This document shows positions 26,170 through 34,764 of a DNA stretch of 64,000 nt, in pieces. Numbering within the stretch: position 1 is the first letter of the stretch; each line of letters begins with the position of its first letter. Under the pieces are notes generated by a model that did not search any database, was not told the origin of the DNA, and was given only the letters and a program-made list of their open reading frames with translations. The translations under genes were made by a program, and so were the position numbers. The stretch is from NCBI RefSeq assembly GCF_000155675.2, contig NC_020911.1, forward strand, positions 1,788,501 to 1,852,500. Reading direction: 5' to 3'. Source of the DNA: Octadecabacter antarcticus 307. Its GTDB lineage: Bacteria; Pseudomonadota; Alphaproteobacteria; Rhodobacterales; Rhodobacteraceae.

Positions 26170-27381
26170 TTAGCTTTCAGCCCGTTGCACTACGACAGTA
26201 ATAGTCCCCATGTTTGAAGAGTCGTGGGTCACAAGGTGTCCGGGTTGCAGAAACCGGAGTGATGCGCGCTCTTCGTCCAGAAAGTTTTCGAGCACTGCGT
26301 CATACGGAGCCTGCCCCGTCAGAAACGTGCCTTTTACTATGTAAAGCATAGCACCTCTGACGATTTGCTTCATGTTAGGCGGCATAAAGATGACGCCTTC
26401 GGCGGTGCCCGACATCAGAACTTGATCGCGTGCGATCATGCCGTTCTCTACAAGCTGAAATTGTTTGTCGTCGTACAGAAATCGGGTGGACTCCGTATCG
26501 GCCAGAGCTTTTTCTACCAGCGATCGGAAAGACAAGATCATTTCGCCTGCACGGGCGTCTTGGCGTATCTCGTCATTGACCTGCGTGACAAGACGCTCGT
26601 TTTTTACAAAGCTCTCCCAGTCAAGTGGAACCACGAACAGCCCGCCCGAGGGGAAGCGCTCCGGTCCGCTTTTGGCATCGCTGAAACCTGTGCCGGAATC
26701 GAAATTGTCGGGATCAATCAGCCGCGTCAGCACACTCCTGTTGCTGAAATCTCCGCACAAGAAAAAACCTTTTTGCGCAGCATCAAAATCCTCGATATGC
26801 TCAATGTCGCGATCAAATCTTGTGCAGATCTCGACCTCGTAATCGAGCAGTTCGTCTGCATCCGTTGAAACCGTTGTTACAGGTGGCGTGGCGACCCCGA
26901 ATTTCGGAAAGTTGAAGACAGACTCCGAGCCTGTCTCCTCCTGATGCTCAGGGAAATTGGTGCCACTTGCCACGTGTCGTGCGGCCGTACCGGCGGCAGG
27001 CAAGAGATCACCAAAACTGCGCTGTACTACCGGGAACTGGTCACTGGCATCGGCCTGCGCAACATCGACAAGTGTTTCGATTCCAACGTCCGTCAGAACA
27101 TCGAAGAAGTCAGTCTTGGTGGTTAGCCCTGCGGCAGTCAGATCAACTGCCGAAATCTGGTCCCCTTGCAGTTCGGTGACCAGCAATACATGGGGGGGGC
27201 CGTCTGGCGTGCGCCGTTCAAGCGCAAGGGTCAAACCCTCTCGCGGTGAAAGGATGCCCGTGGAAAGCGGCTGTGCTTCCCCGTCAAACGGGTTTGTACG
27301 TTCAGGGTCTTCGGGCTGCATCAACCAGATGCCGGCAGCAAGCACAACGGCAGCGGTTGTGGCCAGTTTCAAGTGTTTCAT
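26170..27381 (-). CDS. fumarylacetoacetate hydrolase-family protein
   Basis: Protein of 403 residues with an N-terminal hydrophobic segment (KLATTAAVVLAAGIWLM) that could be a signal anchor, unusual for this mostly cytoplasmic family. FAH blocks are visible: SGTNFPEHQEE (residues about 138-148), FNFPKFG, LLDYEVEICTRFDRDI where the two Glu of the metal site sit, and a C-terminal GTAEGVIFMPP. Activity could be hydrolysis or decarboxylation of a beta-diketo acid. It follows the MipA gene by 39 bases on the same strand. Confidence 0.75.
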   Translation of the reverse strand: MKHLKLATTAAVVLAAGIWLMQPEDPERTNPFDGEAQPLSTGILSPREGLTLALERRTPDGPPHVLLVTELQGDQISAVDLTAAGLTTKTDFFDVLTDVGIETLVDVAQADASDQFPVVQRSFGDLLPAAGTAARHVASGTNFPEHQEETGSESVFNFPKFGVATPPVTTVSTDADELLDYEVEICTRFDRDIEHIEDFDAAQKGFFLCGDFSNRSVLTRLIDPDNFDSGTGFSDAKSGPERFPSGGLFVVPLDWESFVKNERLVTQVNDEIRQDARAGEMILSFRSLVEKALADTESTRFLYDDKQFQLVENGMIARDQVLMSGTAEGVIFMPPNMKQIVRGAMLYIVKGTFLTGQAPYDAVLENFLDEERASLRFLQPGHLVTHDSSNMGTITVVVQRAES

Positions 27382-27420
27382 ATCTATACCTATTGTTGTT
27401 TTGTTACGGGAACGTCCGGC

Positions 27421-28206
27421 TTAGAGCCGGAACAGAACGCCGGTGGAAATACTGACCTGCGTGTCCTCAAAGCTGACGCTGCTATCCTTGGCGTCCCCAG
27501 CCAGAGTCGATAGATCAAGGCTCGTGAACAGTATCGTGCGTTCAGTCAGCGCGTAGCTACCGGTTAATGTGACACCAGCCTGGGCCAAGCCTGCCCCCGG
27601 ATCAAAAGCTGCAAGACCGGATGCCAAAGCCTGATCCCCGGTAATGCCAAAAAAGGCATCCATCCAAGCATCGTCGGCTAATGCCAGATAAGGCGTTGCA
27701 GATACCTGTACCCGATTACTGTTACCGAATTGACTGCGATAGGTGCCATAAAGCTTGGCGCGTGTGCCTTCTGGGCCATCGTCAGACAGACCACGTTGCA
27801 CTTCAAATCCATAGGTGAGGCGACCAACATCATACTCCATGAACAACGTTGCAAGCGCGCCAGCTTTTACATCTGGCAGACCGTTCAGGCGGGCATCATC
27901 TTTTGAAATACGTTCTTCAAAATCATATCCAATCCCCAGCCCATAGCTTAGCTCTCCGTTTTGCAGAGTGGTGGAGTTTTGCAGACCAATGCCGCGTTGG
28001 TTCAAAAAGCCGTAACGCCCGATTTCGAGATCGATAAGTGGGATGAAGCCCACTTCACTTTCGTCCGAGCCGAGAAAGGTGGAGCCATAAGACAGGCCGC
28101 CGCCAACCATACCGGATATCAGCTGGTCTTCTGCAAGTGCTGGTGCGCTTGTGGCTGCCAGGAGCATCAACACGATTGGCCCCGCGAGCATTTGATCAAT
28201 TTTCAT
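27421..28206 (-). CDS. MipA/OmpV family outer membrane protein
   Basis: Outer membrane beta-barrel of 261 residues. Signal peptide MKIDQMLAGPIVLMLLAATSAPALA then mature EDQLISGMVGGGLSYGSTFLGSDESEVGFIPLIDLEIGRYGFLNQRGIGLQ, which is the MipA start (a short Y-x-G-S-D motif and P..D). Alternating strands continue to a terminal aromatic-less but correct amphipathic end VSISTGVLFRL. The family includes MltA-interacting and osmotic or antibiotic-response proteins. It is the first gene left of the LytTR gene and likely under its control. Confidence 0.85.
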   Translation of the reverse strand: MKIDQMLAGPIVLMLLAATSAPALAEDQLISGMVGGGLSYGSTFLGSDESEVGFIPLIDLEIGRYGFLNQRGIGLQNSTTLQNGELSYGLGIGYDFEERISKDDARLNGLPDVKAGALATLFMEYDVGRLTYGFEVQRGLSDDGPEGTRAKLYGTYRSQFGNSNRVQVSATPYLALADDAWMDAFFGITGDQALASGLAAFDPGAGLAQAGVTLTGSYALTERTILFTSLDLSTLAGDAKDSSVSFEDTQVSISTGVLFRL

Positions 28207-28368
28207 TTTTTAGACCTTTCAATTCAGTTTTTAAGGCGCGCATGCTGACTGGAAAACACTCCATCACGATCAGCGTGGCGTTGACTGGGGAATGCGCGGA
28301 CAGCTCACGCTAAGAAAGGCAAGTTACTTGAAATCGCTGGAATTTTTCGCGAATGGATTCGCAACCAA

Positions 28369-28396
28369 CGCGAACGGTTGAATCCTACCGTTCGCG
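28369..28396. promoter_or_regulatory. 28-bp palindrome, candidate LytTR operator
   Basis: Perfect 10-base arms CGCGAACGGT and ACCGTTCGCG around an 8-base spacer TGAATCCT, in the 287-base space between mipA and the LytTR gene. Each arm contains ACCGTTCG, close to the half-site consensus known for LytTR domains. Known LytTR sites are usually direct repeats, whereas this is inverted. A related TTCGCGAATGGATTCGC lies just left of it (28346-28362). Confidence 0.6.
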
Positions 28397-28493
28397 AAGC
28401 TATGCTGAAAATAAGATATTCTACTACACAGGAGGTGTAGCGCCGCGTATCGTAGAATCACCGAAAAGAACCTGCTCAGGACCAGATTTATAA

Positions 28494-29315
28494 ATGGCGC
28501 AACCCGATCTTCAGACTTCCAGACTTTGGGCCTACCTTCGTGAAGAGCCAGAAAGCATGCCACGGCTCCTTCTTTCCTTTTGCGCAGCAGCGCTTTTTTG
28601 CAGTGTCATTATTGCTGGATTTCAACCTGCCGCAACGGCGGAGCTGCCTTTTATCCTGGCGGTCGCACACTGGGTTCTGCATATCGTGTTCGCCATGCTC
28701 ATCGTGACGGGCATAGCTTCGGCAGCCGTGCTGTTAGGGATGCGGCTGATCTGGGCCGTGGTTCTGGCCATACTTTTTATGCCTGTCGCGCTAACCCCTC
28801 TATCGCTAGCGATAGAGGCTGGTATGGCCTACATTTTAGGCTCTCAAGACCAGGAACCTGACAGTTTTCTGGAAGAGTTGGAGCGCCTTGCGGTGCCCGC
28901 GATCGGGTTGTCATCACTTTTGGCCTTGTTTGCGTTCAAGGCGGCTGCCTATGTCGCCAATCAGCGCGCAAGCATTTTGGCGCGTTTCGCCGTCGAGCCA
29001 GAACTGCGCAGCGTATTTCCGGATATTCCACACAATCTAGGCGATGACCTCCTGAGCGTCAGCGCCAATGACCACTATGTCCATGTCCGGACAGCCCATG
29101 GAACAGTGATGCTGAGCAGGAATTTCTCCGATTGCCTAGAGAAGTTGAAACCCTTTAGCGGGCTGCAGGTACACCGTTCACATTGGGTCCGTAGCAAACA
29201 CGTTGACCAAATCAAAGCAAAAGGCAGCAGCTATCTTTGCATCCTAAGCGACGGAAATTCTATCCCGGTAAGTCGTCGACGGCATGCAGAGCTCAGATTA
29301 ATTTTGCGCGGATAA
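28494..29315 (+). CDS. membrane-bound LytTR transcriptional regulator
   Basis: Protein of 273 residues with two parts. The first 160 residues hold about four hydrophobic segments (LLLSFCAAALFCSVIIAGF; FILAVAHWVLHIVFAMLIVTGI; AVVLAILFMPVALTPLSLAI; AIGLSSLLALFAFKAAAYVA). The last 100 residues are a LytTR domain: LLSVSANDHYVHVRTAHGTVML, then LQVHRSHWVRSKHVDQIK and GNSIPVSRRRHAELRLIL. It is a one-component membrane sensor with a DNA-binding tail. It is divergent from mipA with a palindrome between them, so autoregulation and control of the mipA operon are likely. Confidence 0.88.
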   Translation: MAQPDLQTSRLWAYLREEPESMPRLLLSFCAAALFCSVIIAGFQPAATAELPFILAVAHWVLHIVFAMLIVTGIASAAVLLGMRLIWAVVLAILFMPVALTPLSLAIEAGMAYILGSQDQEPDSFLEELERLAVPAIGLSSLLALFAFKAAAYVANQRASILARFAVEPELRSVFPDIPHNLGDDLLSVSANDHYVHVRTAHGTVMLSRNFSDCLEKLKPFSGLQVHRSHWVRSKHVDQIKAKGSSYLCILSDGNSIPVSRRRHAELRLILRG

Positions 29316-30383
29316 CGCGAAGAGACCGAGCGCTTCCTGGTACAGCTGCGGACCACAGGTCATTATATGTATCAAACCACAACCTTGATGCCGCTGTTTT
29401 ATGTCACGTACTCCGACGATACGTCACGGACCTATACCGACAGCTCGGGCAATGTGATCCCAGGCACGAAAGCGTCAAAAAGGACCGTTTGTTGAACGGT
29501 CCGCCAAAGCAGACCTTGACGCACTTGCAGCGAAGGTCGGTTGTGTCCGCGACTCGATTATTGGTGCCACGCGCAGCGAAAGGGTAGTTTGGGATCGCAC
29601 AATTTTTCGCATCTGAATGGCCGCATCGGTGAAGTCTGCTGCACTGCCAAAAGATTGCTGCTGCATGTGCGAAGGAATGCTGCGCTAGCAATAACCGCAC
29701 CTGCAAAAGGCGGGTTTGTCCCGCGTAGCAGACCTCCATGCATACCGCAGCGAAAGTCGGCTTCCCGCCTATTCTGTTGAAAAACTCCGATTTTGGCTGA
29801 AATTCGAAAATAATTCTCCACACAGCGCAACTATGATACTTCGGCGAGGGGTTCGGCAAAAAAGAGGGCTCAAAGCGCTGTTGCGTCTCTTTGGAGCCAT
29901 TCGGGGCAATCTTCTTGGAGTATTCGCAAGGGCGTGCTTTTGGCGGGAATTTTCGAAATCCTATTTTTCGAGTTTTTCAACAGAATACGCCCTTCAAGTC
30001 GAAATGTGCCCACCGCAGAATTCGTCACTGACGGTCCAAACCTGCCATTCATCGTCGATCCTAAACACCGCAGTTCAGCACATCAAACCGGACTTTCGCT
30101 ACAATTGCGAAGCCTCATACACTTGGTCGCCACCATATAATATCGGTGCCGCAAAGATTGGCTTGCAGTTGGCAGTGATGGCCGGTTGCGCCGGTGAATT
30201 TCCGTCAAATCAATTGCGCAAGGACAGATGGCGCGACGCTATGAACATGATCGTCAACGACCAGCCATCGCCTCTTGCTCATCCGGCTATGCCAATAGGT
30301 CTATGTCAGTTAGATTGGTCCTTGTTTTGTTACGAATCGAGTTTTGTGAGCTTGCGATTCCAAATAGTAGCAGTGAGGATTGT
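29316..30383. other. gap with MITE copy 2 and repeats
   Basis: No gene is supported. The block has degenerate intergenic repeats (GCAGCGAAGGTCGG at 29527; GCAGCGAAAGTCGG at 29748), the MITE at 29770-29987 and further motif 1 and motif 2 fragments (29988-30115). The frame open from 30228 into the DUF2235 gene starts without a ribosome site. Confidence 0.6.
29770..29987. mobile_element. MITE, copy 2
   Basis: Same 218-bp element and orientation as 16075-16292, virtually identical. The 4-bp target duplication is CGCC (29766-29769 and 29988-29991). It sits inside a dispersed intergenic repeat, whose two halves flank it (GCAGCGAAAGTCGGCTTCC on the left, CGCCCTTCAAGTCGAAATG on the right). Confidence 0.9.
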
Positions 30384-31844
30384 ATGTCGAAGCACATTTT
30401 AATTTTTTCAGATGGTACCGGACAAGTCGGCGGGATTCGCCCTGATCAAAGACTATCCAATGTCTACAAGATGTATCGGGCGATGCGCCCAGGTCCAGAC
30501 TCGCCAATCCGTGTTGACGATCAGGTGGCATTCTACGACGCTGGCCTAGGCGCAGGCGAAACAGGTGGCCTCACTTTCAAGCGTATGCGAAACTTTTTCG
30601 CAGCTACGGTCGGCAATGGAATAGATGAGAATATTGTCGATTGTTACGAAGCCATTATAGCGGCCTACGAACCTGGCGATCAAATCTCACTGATAGGCTT
30701 TAGCCGCGGAGCTTACACAGTACGTTGTGTGACCAATGTGCTAAATCACTGCGGAATTCCAACGCGAATGCCTGGCAACACCCCTGTTCCAAAACATGGC
30801 CCCAAACTTCGCAAAATTGCCTCTGATGCAGTTCGCTATGTTTATAATCATGGGGCAGGTAAAAACCGCAAGGACTATGATGGTGAGCGACTTAGGAAGG
30901 CAAAACACTTCCGTGACAAATATTCCTGCAACGACAAGGACGGTAAAGATCAAGGCAACGTACAGCCAAACTTTGTGGGGGTCTTTGATACTGTAGCGGC
31001 TCTGGGTTCGCGTAAAATGCAATGGATCGTTTTTGCAGGTTTGGCATTGGCCTTAGGGACTACATTTTGGGCGATTTTTTATGACTGGTCGCTTTGGTGG
31101 CAGCTTCCGTTGGTTATGTTAACTCTGGTAATTCTTCACTGGTTCCGAGAGGCTGTCACTTCTCAATTCAAGTACATCAAAAAAGCCGGCACCACAAAAC
31201 CGCGCTGGTGGAAACCGACTTCATGGGCGTCGATTGAGAATTGGCATTTCGCGTCTTGGAATCTCAAATATTACGACACGTATCTTGATCCTGACGTGCG
31301 TTTTGCACGACACGCCATTTCCATAGATGAGGCCCGAAAGAGTTTTCCGCGTGTTGGCTGGGGTAAACGAAAAGACTATACCGCTAATTCTGCTTTGGAT
31401 CCGGCCTGGATGAAGCAAGTCTGGTTTGCAGGTAATCACTCAGATATTGGCGGCTCATATCCTGAAAGTGAATCTCGCTTGTCAGACATTGCATTGAAAT
31501 GGATGGTCGATGAAATGCACGAGTGCCTTAAGGATTTAAAAGATCTTACTGATATACAAATCAGAGACGATCTGCTGGTCACATCGCCAGATCCGTTGGG
31601 TTTACAGCATGACGAAATTGTAAGAACGCGTGATATTTGGCCAAGCTTTGTACCAGACTTTTTACGTGAGCATATGACTTGGTCTACGAAGCAGCGTGAA
31701 AAAAAGGGCGCTGCTCTGCACCCGACGGTAGTAGAGCGCTTGAAAGCAGATAGCGTGAGGCAGATGGGTGACGTGGCACCCTATCGTCCGACGACGCTTG
31801 TTGATCATCCTGATTGCGCGGAGTTCTATAAAGACAAAAGCTAA
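30384..31844 (+). CDS. DUF2235 (Tle1-like) alpha/beta hydrolase with membrane segment
   Basis: Protein of 486 residues from the ATG at 30384, with GAGGA 6 bases upstream; the frame is open 52 codons further without support. It begins HILIFSDGTG, the DUF2235 start. The nucleophile is Ser107 in GFSRGAY, the acid is Asp in GVFDTVAALG near residue 202 and the His is in GNHSDIGGSYP near residue 350. Between them two hydrophobic segments occur (WIVFAGLALALGTTFWAIFY and WWQLPLVMLTLVILHWF), so the hydrolase is membrane attached. Some relatives are type VI phospholipase effectors (Tle1), but no VgrG, PAAR or immunity gene is here. It lies 1.7 kb upstream of CBASS. Confidence 0.85.
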   Translation: MSKHILIFSDGTGQVGGIRPDQRLSNVYKMYRAMRPGPDSPIRVDDQVAFYDAGLGAGETGGLTFKRMRNFFAATVGNGIDENIVDCYEAIIAAYEPGDQISLIGFSRGAYTVRCVTNVLNHCGIPTRMPGNTPVPKHGPKLRKIASDAVRYVYNHGAGKNRKDYDGERLRKAKHFRDKYSCNDKDGKDQGNVQPNFVGVFDTVAALGSRKMQWIVFAGLALALGTTFWAIFYDWSLWWQLPLVMLTLVILHWFREAVTSQFKYIKKAGTTKPRWWKPTSWASIENWHFASWNLKYYDTYLDPDVRFARHAISIDEARKSFPRVGWGKRKDYTANSALDPAWMKQVWFAGNHSDIGGSYPESESRLSDIALKWMVDEMHECLKDLKDLTDIQIRDDLLVTSPDPLGLQHDEIVRTRDIWPSFVPDFLREHMTWSTKQREKKGAALHPTVVERLKADSVRQMGDVAPYRPTTLVDHPDCAEFYKDKS

Positions 31845-31941
31845 GGCTTCATCGGAATTTCAGCGGTAACACTGCCATCATTTCTGAAATTCTAAATGCG
31901 CAGTGGGCTGGTAGCAATGTCGGCCCAAAGCGGTTGTTCAA

Positions 31942-31979
31942 GATGCTGCAGCGCGGCCCGTCATTGCGGATTTTCGCCG
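31942..31979 (+). repeat. dispersed intergenic repeat, motif 2 copy
   Basis: Starts GATGCTGCAGCGCGGCCCGT and ends GGATTTTCGCCG; about 80 percent like the copy at 16324 by eye. Confidence 0.7.
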
Positions 31980-32055
31980 CACCCGCGAAATCTTGTAATG
32001 TTTGAATTCACGCTGTGTGAGACAAGTAGCTGATACCTTACACATAGAACGTCAT

Positions 32056-32412
32056 ATGGACAATCTGGTGGATCTAAATGGACTTGATCGTGCGGATGAC
32101 GCAGAGGTTGAAGCAGTAAAATGGCTTGTTGCTGGGCTGTTCGGCGACTTCGACCCAAACGTCGAAATTGAGGGAGTCTACTTCGGAAAGCTTCGGTATC
32201 CTCACACAGTCTACCTGTCGGCAACCGATCGCTTTCTTGTAGCCATTTCCCGCCCTTCATGTCGAAATGTGCGCAACGCAGCATTTGTCGGAAACGGCCT
32301 AAACTGTCCGCCGTCGCTTCCGGCCCATTGCCGACATTGGCCGATGGTTCGGGATGCCGCAGTGCGGCCCGTCGAAGGGGACATTCGCCGCGAGCACAAA
32401 ATCTTGAGCTGA
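32056..32412 (+). pseudogene. possible gene fragment fused to a repeat
   Basis: The frame from ATG 32056 begins MDNLVDLNGLDRADDAEVEAVKWLVAGLF and looks protein-like for about 60 residues (acidic start, hydrophobic W-L-V-A-G-L-F-G-D-F, then YFGKLRYPHTVYLS). From 32244 the DNA is the dispersed repeat, so the C-terminal 55 residues are repeat-derived. I read this as a truncated gene. No family is recognised. Confidence 0.35.
32244..32390 (+). repeat. dispersed intergenic repeat, most complete unit
   Basis: About 147 bases holding motif 1 (32244-32284) and motif 2 (32353-32390) in one unit. It is the best template for the family in this window. Between the motifs are CCGGCCCATTGCCGACATTG-type words also seen in part near other copies. 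Confidence 0.65.
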
Positions 32413-32499
32413 CCGAACTCGCAGTCTCCGGACGTTGCAGACATCGCTAAGGCAATGGCATATACTTTCTGAGTGGTATTTGAGAATTGAGACTTGTTT

Positions 32500-33219
32500 A
32501 TGTTGGAAGTTATAAAAAATATCGACCCAACCGTCCTTGTCGCGCTTGTCGGTGTTCTATCTATTGTTGTCAGTGCCGGAATTGGGGCTTTTGTATCCAG
32601 ATGGCATACGCAGTCAAAGTTCCAAGACGAACTTCATAAGCTGAGGTTGGAACGACGAAATGAGCAAAGTGACTCCTATCTAGAGAACGCGCGAAAACAG
32701 ATTGGTACTGTTTATGTTCCTTTGAGCGCCGAGTTGGCGGCCTTAAAGGCGGTTTTTCAGAACTATTTGTATCAGGATAAGACTGCCGAAATGCTCACGG
32801 AATTTGAGGTCCAAGTTGAGCAGTTCATTGCTAGATTACAAGAGCTCGAATTGAGAGGCGCTACAGCCTATGTCACGACCGAATTGGAAGACGTGCTAAT
32901 CAAGTTTGTCGTCTTCTTACGTGCGTCGAAAAGCGCATCTGAGACGGTGGTTGATGTCACCTACGACTTCAGCGCTGAGGTTCTGGGTTTTGGCTTTAGC
33001 AGGGCGGGCTCTCAAAAGACAAAGGTCTCCAGCGCGACTTCAAAGGGCTTCTCTGCATCGATTTCAGCAGCAGGCATTAGTGCTGATGTGCGAATTTCGG
33101 ACATCATTTCAGCACCAATCAACTCAGAAGACTTCCAAGCTCGTTTCGAGAGAGATTCGCATCGGCTGAGTTTGTTGATAAAAGAAGTGACGCTTGGCAG
33201 TGCAGCTCGGGTTCGCTGA
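32500..33219 (+). CDS. membrane-anchored coiled-coil protein
   Basis: Protein of about 239 residues from the ATG at 32500. One N-terminal membrane segment (VLVALVGVLSIVVSAGIGAFV) is followed by a long charged helix (SRWHTQSKFQDELHKLRLERRNEQSDSYLENARKQI) and more helical sequence (AELAALKAVFQNYL...LTEFEVQVEQFIARLQELELRG). The C-terminal quarter is Ser-rich and beta-like (SKGFSASISAAGISADVRISDIISAP). No family is recognised. It lies 303 bases before the CBASS cyclase on the same strand with a repeat between, so it is probably not part of that operon. Confidence 0.7.
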   Translation: MLEVIKNIDPTVLVALVGVLSIVVSAGIGAFVSRWHTQSKFQDELHKLRLERRNEQSDSYLENARKQIGTVYVPLSAELAALKAVFQNYLYQDKTAEMLTEFEVQVEQFIARLQELELRGATAYVTTELEDVLIKFVVFLRASKSASETVVDVTYDFSAEVLGFGFSRAGSQKTKVSSATSKGFSASISAAGISADVRISDIISAPINSEDFQARFERDSHRLSLLIKEVTLGSAARVR

Positions 33220-33522
33220 CTTCTCTTGAAGTGGTCATCCGTCAAAGTGGGCTCTCACCTGCCATTCTCCGCCGCGCAGCATCGCCGGGCCAAACGTCGA
33301 TTGGAGCGGCCCAAACCGGACCTTGACAGGAAGAACGGGATGCTGCGGCGCAGCCCACCATTCCGGACTTTCGCTGAGAAAATTTTACAAGACGAAATAC
33401 GAGATACTGAAACGGAAGAAGTTCCTCCCTGAACTCTGTATCGATAAAGCGAGTTACCGGTTGAATACCTGCTATCAAATACACACTTAAAAGTTGAGGG
33501 TAATTCGAGGTGAGATTTTTTT
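33220..33522. other. gap before CBASS operon
   Basis: Has a motif 2 repeat at 33339-33376. The CBASS promoter should lie between about 33400 and 33500; no palindrome or clear sigma-70 boxes stand out. GAGGTGAGA at 33508 is the ribosome site of the cyclase. Confidence 0.5.
33339..33376 (+). repeat. dispersed intergenic repeat, motif 2 copy
   Basis: Starts GATGCTGCGGCGCAGCCCAC and ends CGGACTTTCGCTG, one of the best preserved copies. Confidence 0.75.
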
Positions 33523-34764
33523 ATGACTGATATGAATGTTGGCATCGGATATGGTTACAACTTAGCGGTAGAAAAATTAGCGGAAGAGTTGGCAGTACCA
33601 CCGGATCGCTTCGATCAGGCTGAACGGCGATACAAGGATCTCGGCGAATTTCTGCATCGTGACGAGTCAAAAGTCCGCGATTTTGACCCTGATGTTTACA
33701 TCCAAGGTTCCTTCGCGCTCGGAACACCTATCAAGCCGGCATCGACAGATGAAGATTACGATCTCGACATCGTGGTAGCTTTTAAGGCTCTCTCTAAAAG
33801 GCATATGTGCCAAGCCGACCTTCGTCGTCTGTTGAAAGATGAGCTGAAGGCCTATCGAAAAGCCCGAGGTATTCAGAATGCAGTTGGCGAGTCTAGAAGG
33901 TGTTGTACCTTGATCTACGCGGATGGTGCGCAATTCCATATGGACGTTTTACCTGCCGTTCCGAATGAGGCAAACATGCGTGCGGTGCTCTCATCGTACC
34001 GTGCGGATGAAGCCCTTGCAGACGGTGCGATCGCGATCACCGATAGCGAGGAGATTGCCACATATCACGTCATCACCGACGACTGGCCAGGCAGCAACCC
34101 TCGGGGCTTCGCCGCATGGTTCAAGTCAAGGCAGCTTGAGCAGTTGAACGAACGTCGTAGGGCGTTCCTAGATGCACGGGGTAAAGTGACGGCCAGCGTT
34201 GAGGATGTCCCTGTGTTCCGGGTCCGAACACCCCTACAGTCTGCCATTATGATTTTGAAAAGGCACCGCGACGAGTGGTTCGCAGAACAAGACGATCCAG
34301 ATCTAAAGGTGATCAGCATCATCCTGACAACTTTGTCGACCCACGCATACGCAGGCGAAGCTCGCGTGTCTGATGCAATTGCAAAGATACTAAGAGATCT
34401 GCACGTCAAGATTGAGGAGCTGCACGGCGTCTACTGGATAGCCAATCCGACGGACCCCTCCGAAAACTTTGCCGATCGCTGGGAGACCCACCCAGAACGA
34501 GGAGAGGCATTCTTCGAGTGGCTTGAGGCTGCCCGCAGACACTTCGGAGCAGTTCAAGGGTTCAGTGACGCAAGCATCGTCTTAAATGAACTTTCACAGA
34601 GTCTTGGCGATCCTATTGTCGAGGCGGCCCGATTACGCGTCTCGACAAACACAGGATCACGTGCAGCATCTGTCGCACCCGCGGCCGCGGCAGGTGCATC
34701 ATCGCCTGGCCTCGTGTTTGGTGATGAGCAACGGAGACCTACGGAGCCAAAGGGTTTCGGTTGA
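33523..34764 (+). CDS. CBASS cyclic-oligonucleotide synthase (CD-NTase)
   Basis: cGAS/DncV-like nucleotidyltransferase of 413 residues that makes a cyclic nucleotide signal when phage is sensed. Active-site residues are Gly62-Ser63 in QGSFALGT, Asp80 and Asp82 in DYDLDIVV and the third acid Asp141 in FHMDVLP. The last 45 residues are a flexible Ala/Pro-rich tail (RAASVAPAAAAGASS...) ending PTEPKGFG. In type II CBASS, Cap2 joins the C-terminal residue of the cyclase to targets; a free terminal Gly fits that. The ATG at 33523 follows GAGGTGAGA. The stop overlaps the Cap2 start (TGATG). The clade (CdnD, CdnG or other) is not assigned. Confidence 0.92.
   Translation: MTDMNVGIGYGYNLAVEKLAEELAVPPDRFDQAERRYKDLGEFLHRDESKVRDFDPDVYIQGSFALGTPIKPASTDEDYDLDIVVAFKALSKRHMCQADLRRLLKDELKAYRKARGIQNAVGESRRCCTLIYADGAQFHMDVLPAVPNEANMRAVLSSYRADEALADGAIAITDSEEIATYHVITDDWPGSNPRGFAAWFKSRQLEQLNERRRAFLDARGKVTASVEDVPVFRVRTPLQSAIMILKRHRDEWFAEQDDPDLKVISIILTTLSTHAYAGEARVSDAIAKILRDLHVKIEELHGVYWIANPTDPSENFADRWETHPERGEAFFEWLEAARRHFGAVQGFSDASIVLNELSQSLGDPIVEAARLRVSTNTGSRAASVAPAAAAGASSPGLVFGDEQRRPTEPKGFG

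Larger units (their letters stand above)
31845..32499. other. repeat-rich gap between DUF2235 and membrane protein
   Basis: Contains dispersed repeat motif 2 at 31942-31979 and a complete composite unit (motif 1 at 32244-32284, motif 2 at 32353-32390). Between them lies a possible gene fragment (32056 on), listed separately. Confidence 0.6.

Noticed and set aside
29716-30402. 228-codon ORF spanning MITE copy 2
   Set aside because: The same translated stretch occurs in MITE copy 1, so it comes from the element, not from a gene.
30384-31844. type VI secretion effector-immunity locus
   Set aside because: No VgrG, PAAR, adaptor or immunity gene is adjacent, so only the hydrolase fold is called.
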